Shown: in pieces, positions 42,379 to 51,776 of the stretch | Layout: the number at the start of each line of letters is the position of its first letter | Position numbering within the stretch: the stretch's first letter is position 1 | Origin: DASZQY01 sp035548515 | Lineage (GTDB): Bacteria; Pseudomonadota; Alphaproteobacteria; Rhizobiales; Kaistiaceae | Direction of reading: 5' to 3' | DNA length: 64,000 nucleotides | Assembly: GCA_035548515.1 (NCBI GenBank) | Contig: DASZSW010000002.1 | Span: 62,001 to 126,000, forward strand | Made by a program: the position numbers and the translations under genes | Notes under the pieces: generated by a model | The model's database searches: none | What the model saw: only the letters and a program-made list of their open reading frames with translations | Told to the model about the DNA's origin: nothing

Positions 42379-45360
42379 ATGAATGCGTCCCGCACCTCCT
42401 CCGGCGGGCGAATCGATCGCGCGCGGCCGGTCAGCTTCATGTTCGACGGCAAGGCGTACACCGGCTTCGCGGGCGACACGCTGGCCTCGGCGCTGCTTGC
42501 CAACGGCGTTCATCTCGTCGGACGTTCGTTCAAGTATCATCGCCCGCGAGGCATTCTTTCCGCGGGGGCGGAGGAGCCGAACGCGCTGGTGACGGTGGAT
42601 CGCGGCGGCGGGCGCGAGGCGCCGAATCTCCGCGCGACGCAGGTCGAGCTTTACGAGGGGCTGAGCGTCATCAGCCAGAACCGCTGGCCGATGCTTTCCG
42701 CCGATGCGGGCGCGGTGAACGACCTGCTGTCGCCGCTGTTTCCCGCCGGCTTCTACTACAAAACGTTCATGGCGCCGCGCGCCTTCTGGAAGCATGTGTA
42801 CGAGCCGGCGATCCGGGCGACTGCCGGCCTCGGTAAAGCGCCAAAGCTGCCCGATCCCGACCGCTACCTGCATCGTTTCGCGCACTGCGATGTGCTGGTC
42901 GCCGGTGGTGGGCCAGCGGGTCTGGCGGCAGCGCTCGCCGCGGCGGAGAAGGGAGCACGCGTCGTTCTGGCCGACGAGCAGGCGGAGTTCGGCGGCACTC
43001 TCCTGCACGACGTGAACGCCACCATCGACGGCCGACCGGCCGCGGAATGGGTTGCGCAGACGGTAGCGGCGCTGGCGGGCCATGATCGCGTGACGCTGCT
43101 GCCGCGCACGACGGTGTTCGGCTACTACGCGGAAAATTTCCTGGGCTTGGCGGAACGTGTCACCGACCACATCGCCGACCCTGATCCGAACCTGCCGCGC
43201 GAGCGGCTGTGGCAGGTGCGCGCGAAGGAAGTCGTGCTGGCCACCGGCGCCATCGAACGGCCGCTGGTTTTCCCGGAAAACGATCGCCCCGGCATCATGC
43301 TGGCCGATGCGGCGCGCACGTATCTCCAGCGCTACGGCGTCAAGCCCGGCACGCGCGCCGTGGTCATGGCCGCGGATGACACGGCCTACATGGCCGCGCT
43401 TGACCTGCATCAGGCCGGCGTCAACATCGCGGCGATCTGCGACCTGCGTCCCCAGCCGAACAGCGCCGAGGTCGCAGCGGCGCTGGATGCGCGCATCGCG
43501 GTATGGCCGTCGACGTCGATCTGCGGCACGCATGGACGCCTGCGCGTCAAGGCGGCGGAAATCGGCGCCGTCGAGCGGAACGGCAGGGTGCGCGGCCGCG
43601 AGAAGCTCGACTGCGACCTGATCCTGATGTCGGGGGGATGGACGCCGAGCGTGCACCTTTTCTCGCAGTCGCGCGGCAAGCTGAAGTACGACGAGGCGCT
43701 CGAGGCGTTTGTGCCGGGCACCTCGGCGCAACGCGAGCGCTCCGCTGGCGCCTGTCGCGGCACTTACGAACTGGCGCATGTGCTCGCCGAAGGTTACGCC
43801 GCGGGCGAATCAGCCGCGCGTCGCGAATCGTCAGGCCGGCTGTTCCACGTCACCGGCGCGGCGGTGCCCAACGGCGGCTTCGTCGGCGAGCTGCCGCACA
43901 ATCGGGGTCCGCTGGCCAAGGCCTTCGTCGATTTCCAGAACGACGTCACCGCGAAGGATCTGAAGCTCGCGACGCGCGAAGGTTTCCGCTCCATCGAGCA
44001 CGTCAAGCGCTACACGACGACGGGCATGGCGACGGACCAGGGCAAGACGTCCAACATGAACGCGCTCGCGATCGTCGCCGACGACCTGCACAAGTCGATC
44101 CCCGAGGTCGGGCTCACGACATTCCGCACGCCCTACACGCCGGTTACGTTTGGCACGCTGGCCGGCCATTCGCGCGGCGCGCTGTTCGATCCGGTGCGGC
44201 GCACGCCGATCGACGGCTGGGCGCAGGAAAATGGCGCGGTCTTCGAAGACGTCGGGCTGTGGAAACGCGCCCGCTATTTCCCGCGCGAGGGCGAAGACAT
44301 GCATGCCGCGGTGGCGCGCGAGTGCCGGATGGTGCGCGGCGGGATGGGCATCTTCGATGCCTCGACCCTCGGCAAAATCGAGGTCGTGGGGCCGGACGCG
44401 GCCGAGTTCATGAACCGCCTCTACATCAACGCGTGGACGAAGCTCGAGCCGGGCCGCTGCCGCTACGGCGTCATGCTGACCGAGGCCGGTTTCATCATGG
44501 ACGACGGCGTAGTGGCGCGCATCGCACCAGACCGGTTCCATGTGACGACGACAACGGGCGGTGCGCCGCGCGTGTTGCACCACATGGAGGATTACCTCCA
44601 GACGGAATTCACCGATCTCAAGGTTTGGCTCACGTCAACGACGGAGCAGTGGGCCGTGATCGCGGTGCAAGGACCGAAGGCGCGCGAGGTGATCGCGCCG
44701 CTGGTGGCGGGCATCGATCTCAGCGCCGCCGCGATGCCGCACATGAGCGTGCGCGAGGGCAGGATCGCCGGCGTGCCGACGCGGCTGTTCCGTGTCTCTT
44801 TCACCGGCGAGCTCGGGTTCGAGATCAACGTGCCGGCGCGACATGGGCGCGCGGTTTGGCAAGCGGTCTACGCGGCGGGCAAGGCGCATGGCATCACGCC
44901 CTACGGCACTGAGACGATGCATGTGCTCCGCGCGGAGAAAGGTTACATCATTGTCGGCCAGGAGACCGACGGGACGATGATCCCGGATGACGTCGGGCTT
45001 GGCGGCATGATCGGCAAGGCGAAGCCCGATTTCGTCGGCAAGCGGTCGCTGGCGATGCCGGACCTTGCAGCCGGTGGACGGAAGAAGCTGGTCGGCCTGC
45101 TGACCGTCGATCCGAATGTGGTGCTGGAGGAGGGGGCGCAGGTCGTCGCCGATCCGCAGCAGCCACTCCCGATGAAGATGCTCGGGCACGTGACGTCGTC
45201 GTACATGAGCGCGACGCTGGGCCGCTCGATCGCGCTTGCGGTTATCGCGAACGCGGAGAACGGGTCGCGGATGTTCGTGCCGATGCCCGGCGGCGCGATC
45301 GAGGTTGAGGTGACGGAGCCGGTGTTCCTCGATCCGGCAGGGGAGCGGCTCAATGGGTAG
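42379..45360 (+). CDS. soxA: Sarcosine oxidase alpha subunit
   Basis: A 993-residue subunit. The N-terminus (VSFMFDGKAYTGFAGDTLASAL region) is a ferredoxin-fold Fer2_4 domain; an NAD/FAD domain follows with GGGPAGLAAALAA near 177; the C-terminal 370 or so residues are a GcvT aminomethyltransferase domain that binds folate. ATG 42379 is chosen since upstream in-frame sequence is repeat R1. It carries the tetrahydrofolate site that captures the methyl group as methylene-THF. Confidence 0.94.
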   Translation: MNASRTSSGGRIDRARPVSFMFDGKAYTGFAGDTLASALLANGVHLVGRSFKYHRPRGILSAGAEEPNALVTVDRGGGREAPNLRATQVELYEGLSVISQNRWPMLSADAGAVNDLLSPLFPAGFYYKTFMAPRAFWKHVYEPAIRATAGLGKAPKLPDPDRYLHRFAHCDVLVAGGGPAGLAAALAAAEKGARVVLADEQAEFGGTLLHDVNATIDGRPAAEWVAQTVAALAGHDRVTLLPRTTVFGYYAENFLGLAERVTDHIADPDPNLPRERLWQVRAKEVVLATGAIERPLVFPENDRPGIMLADAARTYLQRYGVKPGTRAVVMAADDTAYMAALDLHQAGVNIAAICDLRPQPNSAEVAAALDARIAVWPSTSICGTHGRLRVKAAEIGAVERNGRVRGREKLDCDLILMSGGWTPSVHLFSQSRGKLKYDEALEAFVPGTSAQRERSAGACRGTYELAHVLAEGYAAGESAARRESSGRLFHVTGAAVPNGGFVGELPHNRGPLAKAFVDFQNDVTAKDLKLATREGFRSIEHVKRYTTTGMATDQGKTSNMNALAIVADDLHKSIPEVGLTTFRTPYTPVTFGTLAGHSRGALFDPVRRTPIDGWAQENGAVFEDVGLWKRARYFPREGEDMHAAVARECRMVRGGMGIFDASTLGKIEVVGPDAAEFMNRLYINAWTKLEPGRCRYGVMLTEAGFIMDDGVVARIAPDRFHVTTTTGGAPRVLHHMEDYLQTEFTDLKVWLTSTTEQWAVIAVQGPKAREVIAPLVAGIDLSAAAMPHMSVREGRIAGVPTRLFRVSFTGELGFEINVPARHGRAVWQAVYAAGKAHGITPYGTETMHVLRAEKGYIIVGQETDGTMIPDDVGLGGMIGKAKPDFVGKRSLAMPDLAAGGRKKLVGLLTVDPNVVLEEGAQVVADPQQPLPMKMLGHVTSSYMSATLGRSIALAVIANAENGSRMFVPMPGGAIEVEVTEPVFLDPAGERLNG

Positions 45361-45402
45361 GGCTGTGCGAGCTTCGCCGTGGGTCAACTTCGATGTAGTG
45401 CG

Positions 45403-45560
45403 CGACCTGACCCCTCTCCCCGGAGCGGAGAGGGCCGCGCGCCTTATGAGCGTCAGCGAATTAGGCGCGGGGGGTGAGGGCCTCCTGCTCGTCGCGCATA
45501 GCACCGACGCGCGTGCCCCCTCACCCTGTCCCTCTCCCCTCTGGGGAGAGGGGACGCCAG
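45403..45560. repeat. Palindromic repeat R1, copy 2 (soxA-soxG gap)
   Basis: Second copy of the R1 element, same orientation as 42204-42355, with CCCTCTCCCC paired against GGGGAGAGGG at the right end and GGGGGTGAGGG against CCCCCTCACCC across the middle. It ends 19 bases ahead of the soxG ATG. The two copies bracket soxA exactly. Confidence 0.82.
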
Positions 45561-45579
45561 CGCCCAACGGCGCCGCGCC

Positions 45580-46044
45580 ATGACGGCCACCGTCACCATG
45601 CTACCCGACGCCTCGCGCTACATCCTGCGCGGCGATCCGTCGGCCTTCTCGGGCTACGGCGTGAGACTCCCGACCGAGGCCTGTCGCGCCGCCACGAACG
45701 GGGTACTGTCGGCGTTGTGGCTGGGGCCGGACGAGTGGCTGCTGCTGTTGCCCGAAGGCCAGGCTTTGCCGCTCGACGCTATGGCGAGCGTTGTCGACGT
45801 GTCCGATCGTCAGGTCGCGATCGAGGTCCGGGGAGAGTATGCGGCGGAGGCGCTCAACGCGTTCAACGCGCTCGATCTCCACATCGACGCCTTCCCGGTT
45901 GGCATGTGCACCCGCACTTTGTTCGGCAAGGCCGAGATCGTGCTGTGGCGGACGGCGCTGGAGACATTCCGCATCGAGGTGTGGCGTTCGTTCGCGCCGT
46001 ATGTGCTCGGCTGCCTCGCCGAAGCGACGCGAGAATACGCCTAG
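45580..46044 (+). CDS. soxG: Sarcosine oxidase gamma subunit
   Basis: A 154-residue subunit of the heterotetramer, related to the folate-binding GcvT fold. The pattern ALWLGPDEWLLLLPEG is characteristic of SoxG, and RTALETFRIEVWRSFAPYVLGCL near the end also fits. It is somewhat shorter than many homologues. It follows repeat R1 copy 2 and converges on the DUF2934 gene, overlapping its stop by 4 bp. Confidence 0.9.
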   Translation: MTATVTMLPDASRYILRGDPSAFSGYGVRLPTEACRAATNGVLSALWLGPDEWLLLLPEGQALPLDAMASVVDVSDRQVAIEVRGEYAAEALNAFNALDLHIDAFPVGMCTRTLFGKAEIVLWRTALETFRIEVWRSFAPYVLGCLAEATREYA

Positions 46045-46247
46045 ACGCGGTCCTTCTTCACCGCGGCTCCGCGCGCAGCGGCTTTTGCTGCCTGTCGCAG
46101 GCGCGTCACGGCGCCCGGCGGCGGAACGGTCAGCGTGATTTCGCGGACGGCCTGGAACCAGTGATCCTTGTCGCGACCGTGCGGGCGACCGGTGGCTTCC
46201 CAGATCGCGTAGGCGCGCTCGCGGATGGCTTGTTCGGCATTAAGCAT
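46041..46247 (-). CDS. Small DUF2934 protein
   Basis: A 68-residue protein. The pattern IRERAYAIWEATGRPHGRDKDHWFQA is the DUF2934 signature, common and uncharacterised in Proteobacteria; the tail is basic. ATG 46247 has GGGGG 5 bases upstream; an ATG at 46259 adds four residues. It lies downstream of the Rieske oxygenase gene on the same strand, 86 bp away, and overlaps the soxG end. Confidence 0.82.
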   Translation of the reverse strand: MLNAEQAIRERAYAIWEATGRPHGRDKDHWFQAVREITLTVPPPGAVTRLRQAAKAAARGAAVKKDRV

Positions 46248-46333
46248 CGAGACCCCCATCTCAATTCGACCGACTCAGATGCGTCAGTCTGCGACACAGC
46301 CTCCAACGATGCAGACCGTGTGCCAACGCGACC

Positions 46334-47593
46334 TCACGCCACACTTCTGAGGCGCCCCGCGCCGCCGGTCAGGCGATCGGTCATGGTGTTCGTGTACCAG
46401 TCGATGAACTGGATTACGCCATCCTCGTAGTCGAGCGAATAGGGGCCCGGCTCGTAGGCGGGGCTGTCGATGCCGCGCTGGTTGCGCTCGACCAGGCTGC
46501 GGTCCTGGTTGTTGGTCGCGACCCACACCTCGGTCAGTGTCTTCAGGTCATAGTCGACGCCCTCGACGGCGTCCCTGTTCACCATCCACTTGGTCGTCAC
46601 CTCGGTGCGCTTCGGCCCGATGGGCAGAACGCGGAAGGAGATGACCATGTCGGCGAGGAAGTGATTCCAGCTCGACGGGAAGTGGAAGAACATCAGCGTC
46701 CCGAGGTCGCCGTGCTGCGGCACGTGGCCGACCAGCTTCTTCACCGCGGGCTTGCCGTTCATCGTGAAGGAGCGACCGTCGTCCATCAATGGTATCCGCG
46801 AGACGCGGTACTGGCCGTTGTCGGCGATCTTGAAACGGCTCGGGATGCCCTCGGCCTCGCGCGCGTTCCAGAATTTCTCGATGACGCCTTCGCCTTGCGT
46901 GTTGGTGGTGCGCATGAACGACGGCGCTTCCGGGAAGGTGCGGCAAAGCTCCGGATGGGAACCGGCGCAGTGGTAGCACTCGCGGTTATTCTCGAGCACG
47001 AGCTTCCAGTTGCCCTCCTCGATGATGGTCGACTCGAACGCGACCTTGGCGTTGGCGACATCGAACGGCGCGAAGTACGGCGAGACCATCTCGCGGAACG
47101 GCGCGAAGTCCGGCGCGTCCTTGGCGACGCAGACGAAGATGTAGCCGCCGGCGCTGCCGACGTGGGCCGGCTTCAGGCCAAACTCCTTGGCGTCGAAATC
47201 TTCCTGGTCCATGGCGCGCGCACGCACGAGGCGGCCGTCGGGATCGTAGCTCCACTGGTGATACGGGCAGACGAACCGCTTAGCCGAACCGTGGAGCGCG
47301 TCGCACACCTTGAAGCCGCGGTGGCGGCAGGTGTTGTGATGCGCGTAAACCTGGCCGTCGTTTCCGCGCGCGACGATCAGCGGGTATTGGCCGACCTGCA
47401 GCGTGAAGTAATCGCCGGGCTTCGGGATCTCGCAGTCGTGCCCCGCGAAAATCCACTCGCGGTGGAAAATGTGGTCAAGATCGAGCTGATAAAACTCGGC
47501 GTCCTTGTAGAACGGGCCGGGGAGGGCGTGGCCCTGTTTGCGGTGGGCCAGTTCGTGAAGCATCGCATCGGCTGAAGCGGGTGCGGCGGTCAT
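46334..47593 (-). CDS. gbcA: Rieske non-haem iron oxygenase, glycine betaine demethylase type
   Basis: A 419-residue oxygenase alpha subunit. The Rieske centre is Cys89-x-His91 and Cys109-x2-His112; the catalytic iron ligands include His208 and His213 in ECYHCAGSHPEL. The N-terminal part (LDHIFHREWIFAGHDCEIP, then GDYFTLQVG) matches GbcA, which removes one methyl from glycine betaine to give dimethylglycine. It starts 3 bases after the dimethylglycine dehydrogenase stop, supporting the pathway. A reductase partner (gbcB) is not in the window. Proline-betaine (stachydrine) demethylase is an alternative. Confidence 0.85.
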   Translation of the reverse strand: MTAAPASADAMLHELAHRKQGHALPGPFYKDAEFYQLDLDHIFHREWIFAGHDCEIPKPGDYFTLQVGQYPLIVARGNDGQVYAHHNTCRHRGFKVCDALHGSAKRFVCPYHQWSYDPDGRLVRARAMDQEDFDAKEFGLKPAHVGSAGGYIFVCVAKDAPDFAPFREMVSPYFAPFDVANAKVAFESTIIEEGNWKLVLENNRECYHCAGSHPELCRTFPEAPSFMRTTNTQGEGVIEKFWNAREAEGIPSRFKIADNGQYRVSRIPLMDDGRSFTMNGKPAVKKLVGHVPQHGDLGTLMFFHFPSSWNHFLADMVISFRVLPIGPKRTEVTTKWMVNRDAVEGVDYDLKTLTEVWVATNNQDRSLVERNQRGIDSPAYEPGPYSLDYEDGVIQFIDWYTNTMTDRLTGGAGRLRSVA

Positions 47594-47596
47594 CTC

Positions 47597-50107
47597 TCAA
47601 CTCCGCAAGGCGACGTTGTCAGGATCATAGGGCGACTCGGCGATAACGGTAGCCCGGTGCGGCTTGCCCAGAATCTGGACGGTCAGCGATTGACCGATTT
47701 CCCCAAGGTCCGGGCGGACCATGGCCAGCGCCAGCGACTTGTTCACCCGCCAACCCCAGGCCCCTTGCGTGCAGCGGCCGACCAGGTCGTCGCCGAGCAG
47801 CACCGGCTCGGAACCGCGGGCGTCGGCATCAACGACGTCGTGGACCTCGAGCGTGACGAACCGGTTGCGGAAGCCTTTCTCGCGCCAGCGGTTGAGCGCA
47901 TCGCGGCCGTGGAACCCGCCCTTGTTGGGATGGACGAAACGGTCGAGGCCGGATTCCAGCGCAGCATACTCGATCGACAGTTCGCGCCCGACGAGGCGGT
48001 AGGATTTCTCCACCGCCATTGCCAGCATCGCCTTGATGCCGAAGGGCCTTACGCCGAATTCCTTGCCGGCGTCGAATAAAAGGTCGAAGATTTCGTTCTG
48101 CATCTCAATCGGGTGATGCAGTTCCCATCCCAGTTCGCCGACGAAGTTGACGCGGAGCGCCCAGGTGACGGCGGGGCCGACGCTGATCTCCTTCGCGGAG
48201 AGCCAAGGGAAGGCGTCGGATGACAGATCGGCGTCGGTCAGTTTCTGAAGTAGCGCGCGTGAGTTCGGCCCGGCAACTACCAGCACGCCACGCTGCGCTG
48301 TGATTGGCTGGAAGCTGACGGAACCGTCGCGGGGCAGCGCCTTCTGCATGATGTCGTGGTCGTGGCGTTCGAGCGCGCCGGCCGACACGAGGTAGAACGA
48401 CTGCGGGCCGGTGCGGCAGACGGTGAACTCGGCGCGCACGCCGCCGTTGGCGGAGAGCAGATGACAGAGCCCGACGCGGCCGATCTTCTTCGGGATGCGG
48501 TTGGCGAGCAGGCCATCGAGCCAGGCTTCTGCGCCGGGGCCCGTCACGATCGCCTTGGCGAAGGCCGACATATCCTGGATGCCCACGTTCTCGTGGACGT
48601 TGCGGCATTCGTTGCCGACCAGCTCGAAATAATTCGAGCGGCGGAAGCTCCATTTCTCGCGGATCGGTTCGCCCGGCGCCGGCTCCGGGTGGTTGACGTT
48701 CAGCAGCACGTCCGGCTTGGCGAGGTCGGCGTCTGACAGCGCATAGCCGGGCGGCGCGAACCAACCCGGCCGCTCCCAGCCGTAGACGCTGCCGAAAACA
48801 GCGCCCAGCGCCTTGAAACGGTCGTACGACGGCGCGCGCTTCAGCGGCCGCGCTGCCTCGCGTTCTTCGTCCGGGTAATGGATCGTGAAGACCTTGGCGT
48901 AGGCCTCCTCGTTCTTTTCCTTCAGGTAGCCGCGCGAGGCATAGGGGCCGAAGCGGCGCGGATCGACGCCCAGCATGTCGACCGTCGGCTCGCCATCGAC
49001 GATCCACTCCGCAAGCTGCCAGCCGGCGCCGCCCGCGGCGGTCACGCCAAACGAGTGCCCCTCGTTCAGCCAGAAATTGGGGACGCCCCAGGCGGGACCG
49101 ATGATTGGGCTGCCGTCGGGCGTATAGGCGATGGCGCCGTTGTAGACCTTCTTCACGCCGACCTCGCCGAACGCCGGCACGCGCGCGATTGCCGTCTCGA
49201 TGTGTGGCATCAGGCGGTCGAGGTCTTCCTGGAACAACTCGTAGGCCGAATTATCCGCGGGGCCGTCGACGTAGCAGGCGGGCGCGCCCTTCTCGTAAGG
49301 GCCGAGCAGAAGCCCACCGTTCTCCTCGCGCATGTACCAACTCGAGTCGCTCTCGCGAAGCACGCCCATCTCGGGCAGGCCCTTGGCCTTGCGTTCGACG
49401 ATCGCCGAGTGCGGCTCGGTGACGATGTACTGGTGCTCGACCGGGATGACTGGGACGTCCAGCCCAACCATCGCTCCGGTCTTGCGCGCGAAGTTGCCGG
49501 TGGCGGAAATGACGTGCTCGCAGGTGATGTCGCCCTTGTCGGTCTTCACCAGCCATTCTCCCGCCGGTGTGCGCTCGATCGCGATCACCGTCGTCTCGCG
49601 GTTGATCTCGGCGCCCATCGCGCGCGCGCCCTTCGCCAGCGCCTGCGTCAGGTCGGCGGGCTGGATGTAGCCGTCGTCGGGATGCTGGATGGCGCCGAGG
49701 ATGCCGTCGGTCTCGCAGAGCGGCCAGATGTCCTTCACCTGTTGCGGCGTCAGGATATTCACCGGCACGCCGATCGTGCGCGCGACGCCGGCGTAATACA
49801 TGTACTCGTCCCAGCGGTCCTTCGTGCGCGCCAGCCGAATGTTGGTGACCTGCCGGAAGCCGACACTCTGCCCGGTCTCGGCCTCCAGCTCCTTGTAGAA
49901 GGCGACCGAATATTTGTGGATCTGGCCGACCGAGTAGCTGAGGTTGAACAGCGGCAGCAGGCCCGCCGCATGCCACGTCGAGCCGGACGTCAGCTCCTTC
50001 CGTTCGACCAGCACGGAGTCGGCCCAGCCCTTCTTCGCCAGATGATAGAGGCTCGAGACGCCAACCACCCCTCCGCCAATGACGACTGCACGGGCGTGGG
50101 TTCTCAT
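47597..50107 (-). CDS. Dimethylglycine dehydrogenase-type FAD oxidoreductase with GcvT domain
   Basis: An 836-residue enzyme. The N-terminal half is an FAD oxidase fold: GGGVVG (11-16) and His46 in GSTWHAAG, the His that carries covalent FAD in dimethylglycine/sarcosine dehydrogenases. The C-terminal half is a folate-binding GcvT domain (from about residue 430). It should convert dimethylglycine to sarcosine, passing the methyl to tetrahydrofolate. It sits between the betaine demethylase and choline uptake genes. The ATG overlaps the DUF559 stop as ATGA, with GAGGG upstream. Confidence 0.88.
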   Translation of the reverse strand: MRTHARAVVIGGGVVGVSSLYHLAKKGWADSVLVERKELTSGSTWHAAGLLPLFNLSYSVGQIHKYSVAFYKELEAETGQSVGFRQVTNIRLARTKDRWDEYMYYAGVARTIGVPVNILTPQQVKDIWPLCETDGILGAIQHPDDGYIQPADLTQALAKGARAMGAEINRETTVIAIERTPAGEWLVKTDKGDITCEHVISATGNFARKTGAMVGLDVPVIPVEHQYIVTEPHSAIVERKAKGLPEMGVLRESDSSWYMREENGGLLLGPYEKGAPACYVDGPADNSAYELFQEDLDRLMPHIETAIARVPAFGEVGVKKVYNGAIAYTPDGSPIIGPAWGVPNFWLNEGHSFGVTAAGGAGWQLAEWIVDGEPTVDMLGVDPRRFGPYASRGYLKEKNEEAYAKVFTIHYPDEEREAARPLKRAPSYDRFKALGAVFGSVYGWERPGWFAPPGYALSDADLAKPDVLLNVNHPEPAPGEPIREKWSFRRSNYFELVGNECRNVHENVGIQDMSAFAKAIVTGPGAEAWLDGLLANRIPKKIGRVGLCHLLSANGGVRAEFTVCRTGPQSFYLVSAGALERHDHDIMQKALPRDGSVSFQPITAQRGVLVVAGPNSRALLQKLTDADLSSDAFPWLSAKEISVGPAVTWALRVNFVGELGWELHHPIEMQNEIFDLLFDAGKEFGVRPFGIKAMLAMAVEKSYRLVGRELSIEYAALESGLDRFVHPNKGGFHGRDALNRWREKGFRNRFVTLEVHDVVDADARGSEPVLLGDDLVGRCTQGAWGWRVNKSLALAMVRPDLGEIGQSLTVQILGKPHRATVIAESPYDPDNVALRS

Positions 50108-50595
50108 GGCTTTGCCCTCGGACCTGCCCCCTCCACCGCCTTCGGCGGTCCCCCTCCCCCGCTTCGCGGGGGAGGACCCGCGGCGTCCTTGCGGGTCGGT
50201 TCTCCCCCGTTTACGGGGGAGATGTCGGCGAAGCCGACTGAGGGGGCCTGCGCGGCGATGGTTTTGAGGGCGCCGTCGAGCGAATCGTCGTCAAGGATGT
50301 CGGCTGCGAGGATGCGCAAGACGCGAATGCCTTGCGACCCCAGCCAGGCATCGCGGCGCTCATCGTGTCGCACTTGGCTTTCGACATCGTGGCTGGCGCC
50401 ATCGATTTCGACCGCCAAATGCGCACTGGCGCAATAGAAGTCGAGCACGTAGTTGCCGACGGGATGCTGTCGCCGAAAACGGAGGCCGTCCAAGCGACCT
50501 CCGCGTAGCTCGTGCCAGAGAATCACCTCAGGCAGGCTCATCTCCGCTCTCAGTCTGCGAGCGCGCGTGAACGTTATGGGCTTGGCGCGCATCAC
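50104..50595 (-). CDS. DUF559 endonuclease-like protein with repeat-derived C-terminus
   Basis: A 163-residue protein. The first 117 residues form a DUF559 fold related to very-short-patch repair nucleases: Asp52, Glu63 and Asp65 in YVLDFYCASAHLAVEIDG make a PD-(D/E)xK-like site. The last 45 or so residues (SVGFADISPVNGGEP onward) are encoded by repeat R2 (50125-50246), not by the family core. It is wedged in the choline operon, overlapping choV and the dehydrogenase gene by 4 bp on each side. No metabolic role is obvious; it looks like a passenger gene. Confidence 0.82.
   Translation of the reverse strand: MMRAKPITFTRARRLRAEMSLPEVILWHELRGGRLDGLRFRRQHPVGNYVLDFYCASAHLAVEIDGASHDVESQVRHDERRDAWLGSQGIRVLRILAADILDDDSLDGALKTIAAQAPSVGFADISPVNGGEPTRKDAAGPPPRSGGGGPPKAVEGAGPRAKP
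50125..50246. repeat. Palindromic repeat R2, copy within the DUF559 3' end
   Basis: On the plus strand: CCCCCTCCACCGCC, TTCGGCGG, CCCTCCCCCGCTTCGCGGGG, a variable middle, TCTCCCCCGTTTACGGGGGA, then GTCGGCGAAGCCGACTGAGG. It is the reverse-complement arrangement of the elements at 56005-56204. Two internal hairpins (CCCCCG/CGGGGG and TCGGC/GCCGA) are clear. It codes for the C-terminus of the DUF559 protein. Confidence 0.8.
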
Positions 50596-51770
50596 GACTG
50601 CTTCCTCAACAAGCCACGGTAGATCTCCTCGTTGCCGCAGAGGCCGGCGAGGCGGCCGAGCTGGTCGACGAGAACGATGGGGTGATCGGTCTGCGACTTC
50701 AGGGCGATGGCGGCGCGGAGCGTCAGGTCGACGGGGGCGACGATCATGTCGGCGCTGCTGTCCGCGATGGCGCCGGTCTCGCCGTTGGTGGTGGCGATGC
50801 GGCCCTGGCGGCCGTTGACCGTGACCCCCACCGGTTTCTCGTCGGCGTCGATGTGGATGCGGATCGCGCCAGTGTCGATGACGATGGCACCGCCCTCGCG
50901 CTTCAGGGCTGAGGCGGGGGTCATCACCGAATTGCCGCGCAGCACGTTCAGCGGATTCATGTGCTTCACGAATTCGGCCACGTAGGCATCGGCCGGGCGG
51001 AGCAGGATATCCTCGGCGGTGCCCTTCTGCACGATGCGGCCAGACTCCAGAATGGCGATAGAGTTGCCGAGTTTCAGCGCCTCGTCGAGGTCATGGCTGA
51101 CGAAGACGATCGTCTTCTTCAGCTTGCGTTGAAGATCGAGCAACTCGTCCTGCAGCTTGTCGCGGATGAGCGGGTCGAGGGCTGAGAAGGGCTCGTCCAT
51201 CAGCAGGATGTCGGCGTCGGTGGCGAAGGCGCGGGCGAGGCCGACGCGCTGCTGCATGCCGCCCGACAGCTCGTGACTGTACTTGTCGCCCCAGCCGGAG
51301 AGGCCGACCAGCGCCAGCTTCTCCTCCACGATCCTTTTCCGATCGGCCTCGCCGGTGCCGCGCAGTTCCAGGCCGAAACCGACGTTCTGGCGCACCGTCC
51401 GCCACGGCAGCAGCGCGAACTGCTGGAAGACCATCGCGACGGTGTGCATGCGGAGATCGCGAAGCGTCGCATCATCGCAGGTCTGGACGTGGATCGGCTT
51501 GCCGTGGTGCTCGACCGTGACAGAGCCGCGCGCGGTCTGGTTCAGCCGATTGATCGCGCGCACGACCGTCGACTTGCCGGAGCCGGAGAGGCCCATCAGC
51601 ACGCAGATCTCGCCGCGCTCGACGCTCAGGTTGATGTCGATGGCGCCGGGCACGGCCTTGGCCCTGCCGATGACCTCGTCGCGCGTCGCGCCCTGCGACA
51701 GCATGTCGAGGGCCAGCTTGCGGTCGCCCCCGAAAACGATGTCGACGTGGCTGAATTCAACGACGGGCAT
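50592..51770 (-). CDS. choV: Choline/betaine ABC transporter ATP-binding protein
   Basis: A 392-residue ATPase of the ProV/ChoV quaternary-amine family. Walker A is GLSGSGKST (60-68), signature LSGGMQQRVGLARA, Walker B ILLMDEPFSALD. The long N-terminal segment before the NBD (TRDEVIGRAKAVPGAID) is typical of this family. Residues after about 290 resemble a degenerate CBS-type regulatory region (APVDLTLRAAIALKSQ, then HPIVLVDQLGRLAGL). It lies 6 bases after choW. Confidence 0.92.
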   Translation of the reverse strand: MPVVEFSHVDIVFGGDRKLALDMLSQGATRDEVIGRAKAVPGAIDINLSVERGEICVLMGLSGSGKSTVVRAINRLNQTARGSVTVEHHGKPIHVQTCDDATLRDLRMHTVAMVFQQFALLPWRTVRQNVGFGLELRGTGEADRKRIVEEKLALVGLSGWGDKYSHELSGGMQQRVGLARAFATDADILLMDEPFSALDPLIRDKLQDELLDLQRKLKKTIVFVSHDLDEALKLGNSIAILESGRIVQKGTAEDILLRPADAYVAEFVKHMNPLNVLRGNSVMTPASALKREGGAIVIDTGAIRIHIDADEKPVGVTVNGRQGRIATTNGETGAIADSSADMIVAPVDLTLRAAIALKSQTDHPIVLVDQLGRLAGLCGNEEIYRGLLRKQS

Positions 51771-51776
51771 CGGCAG

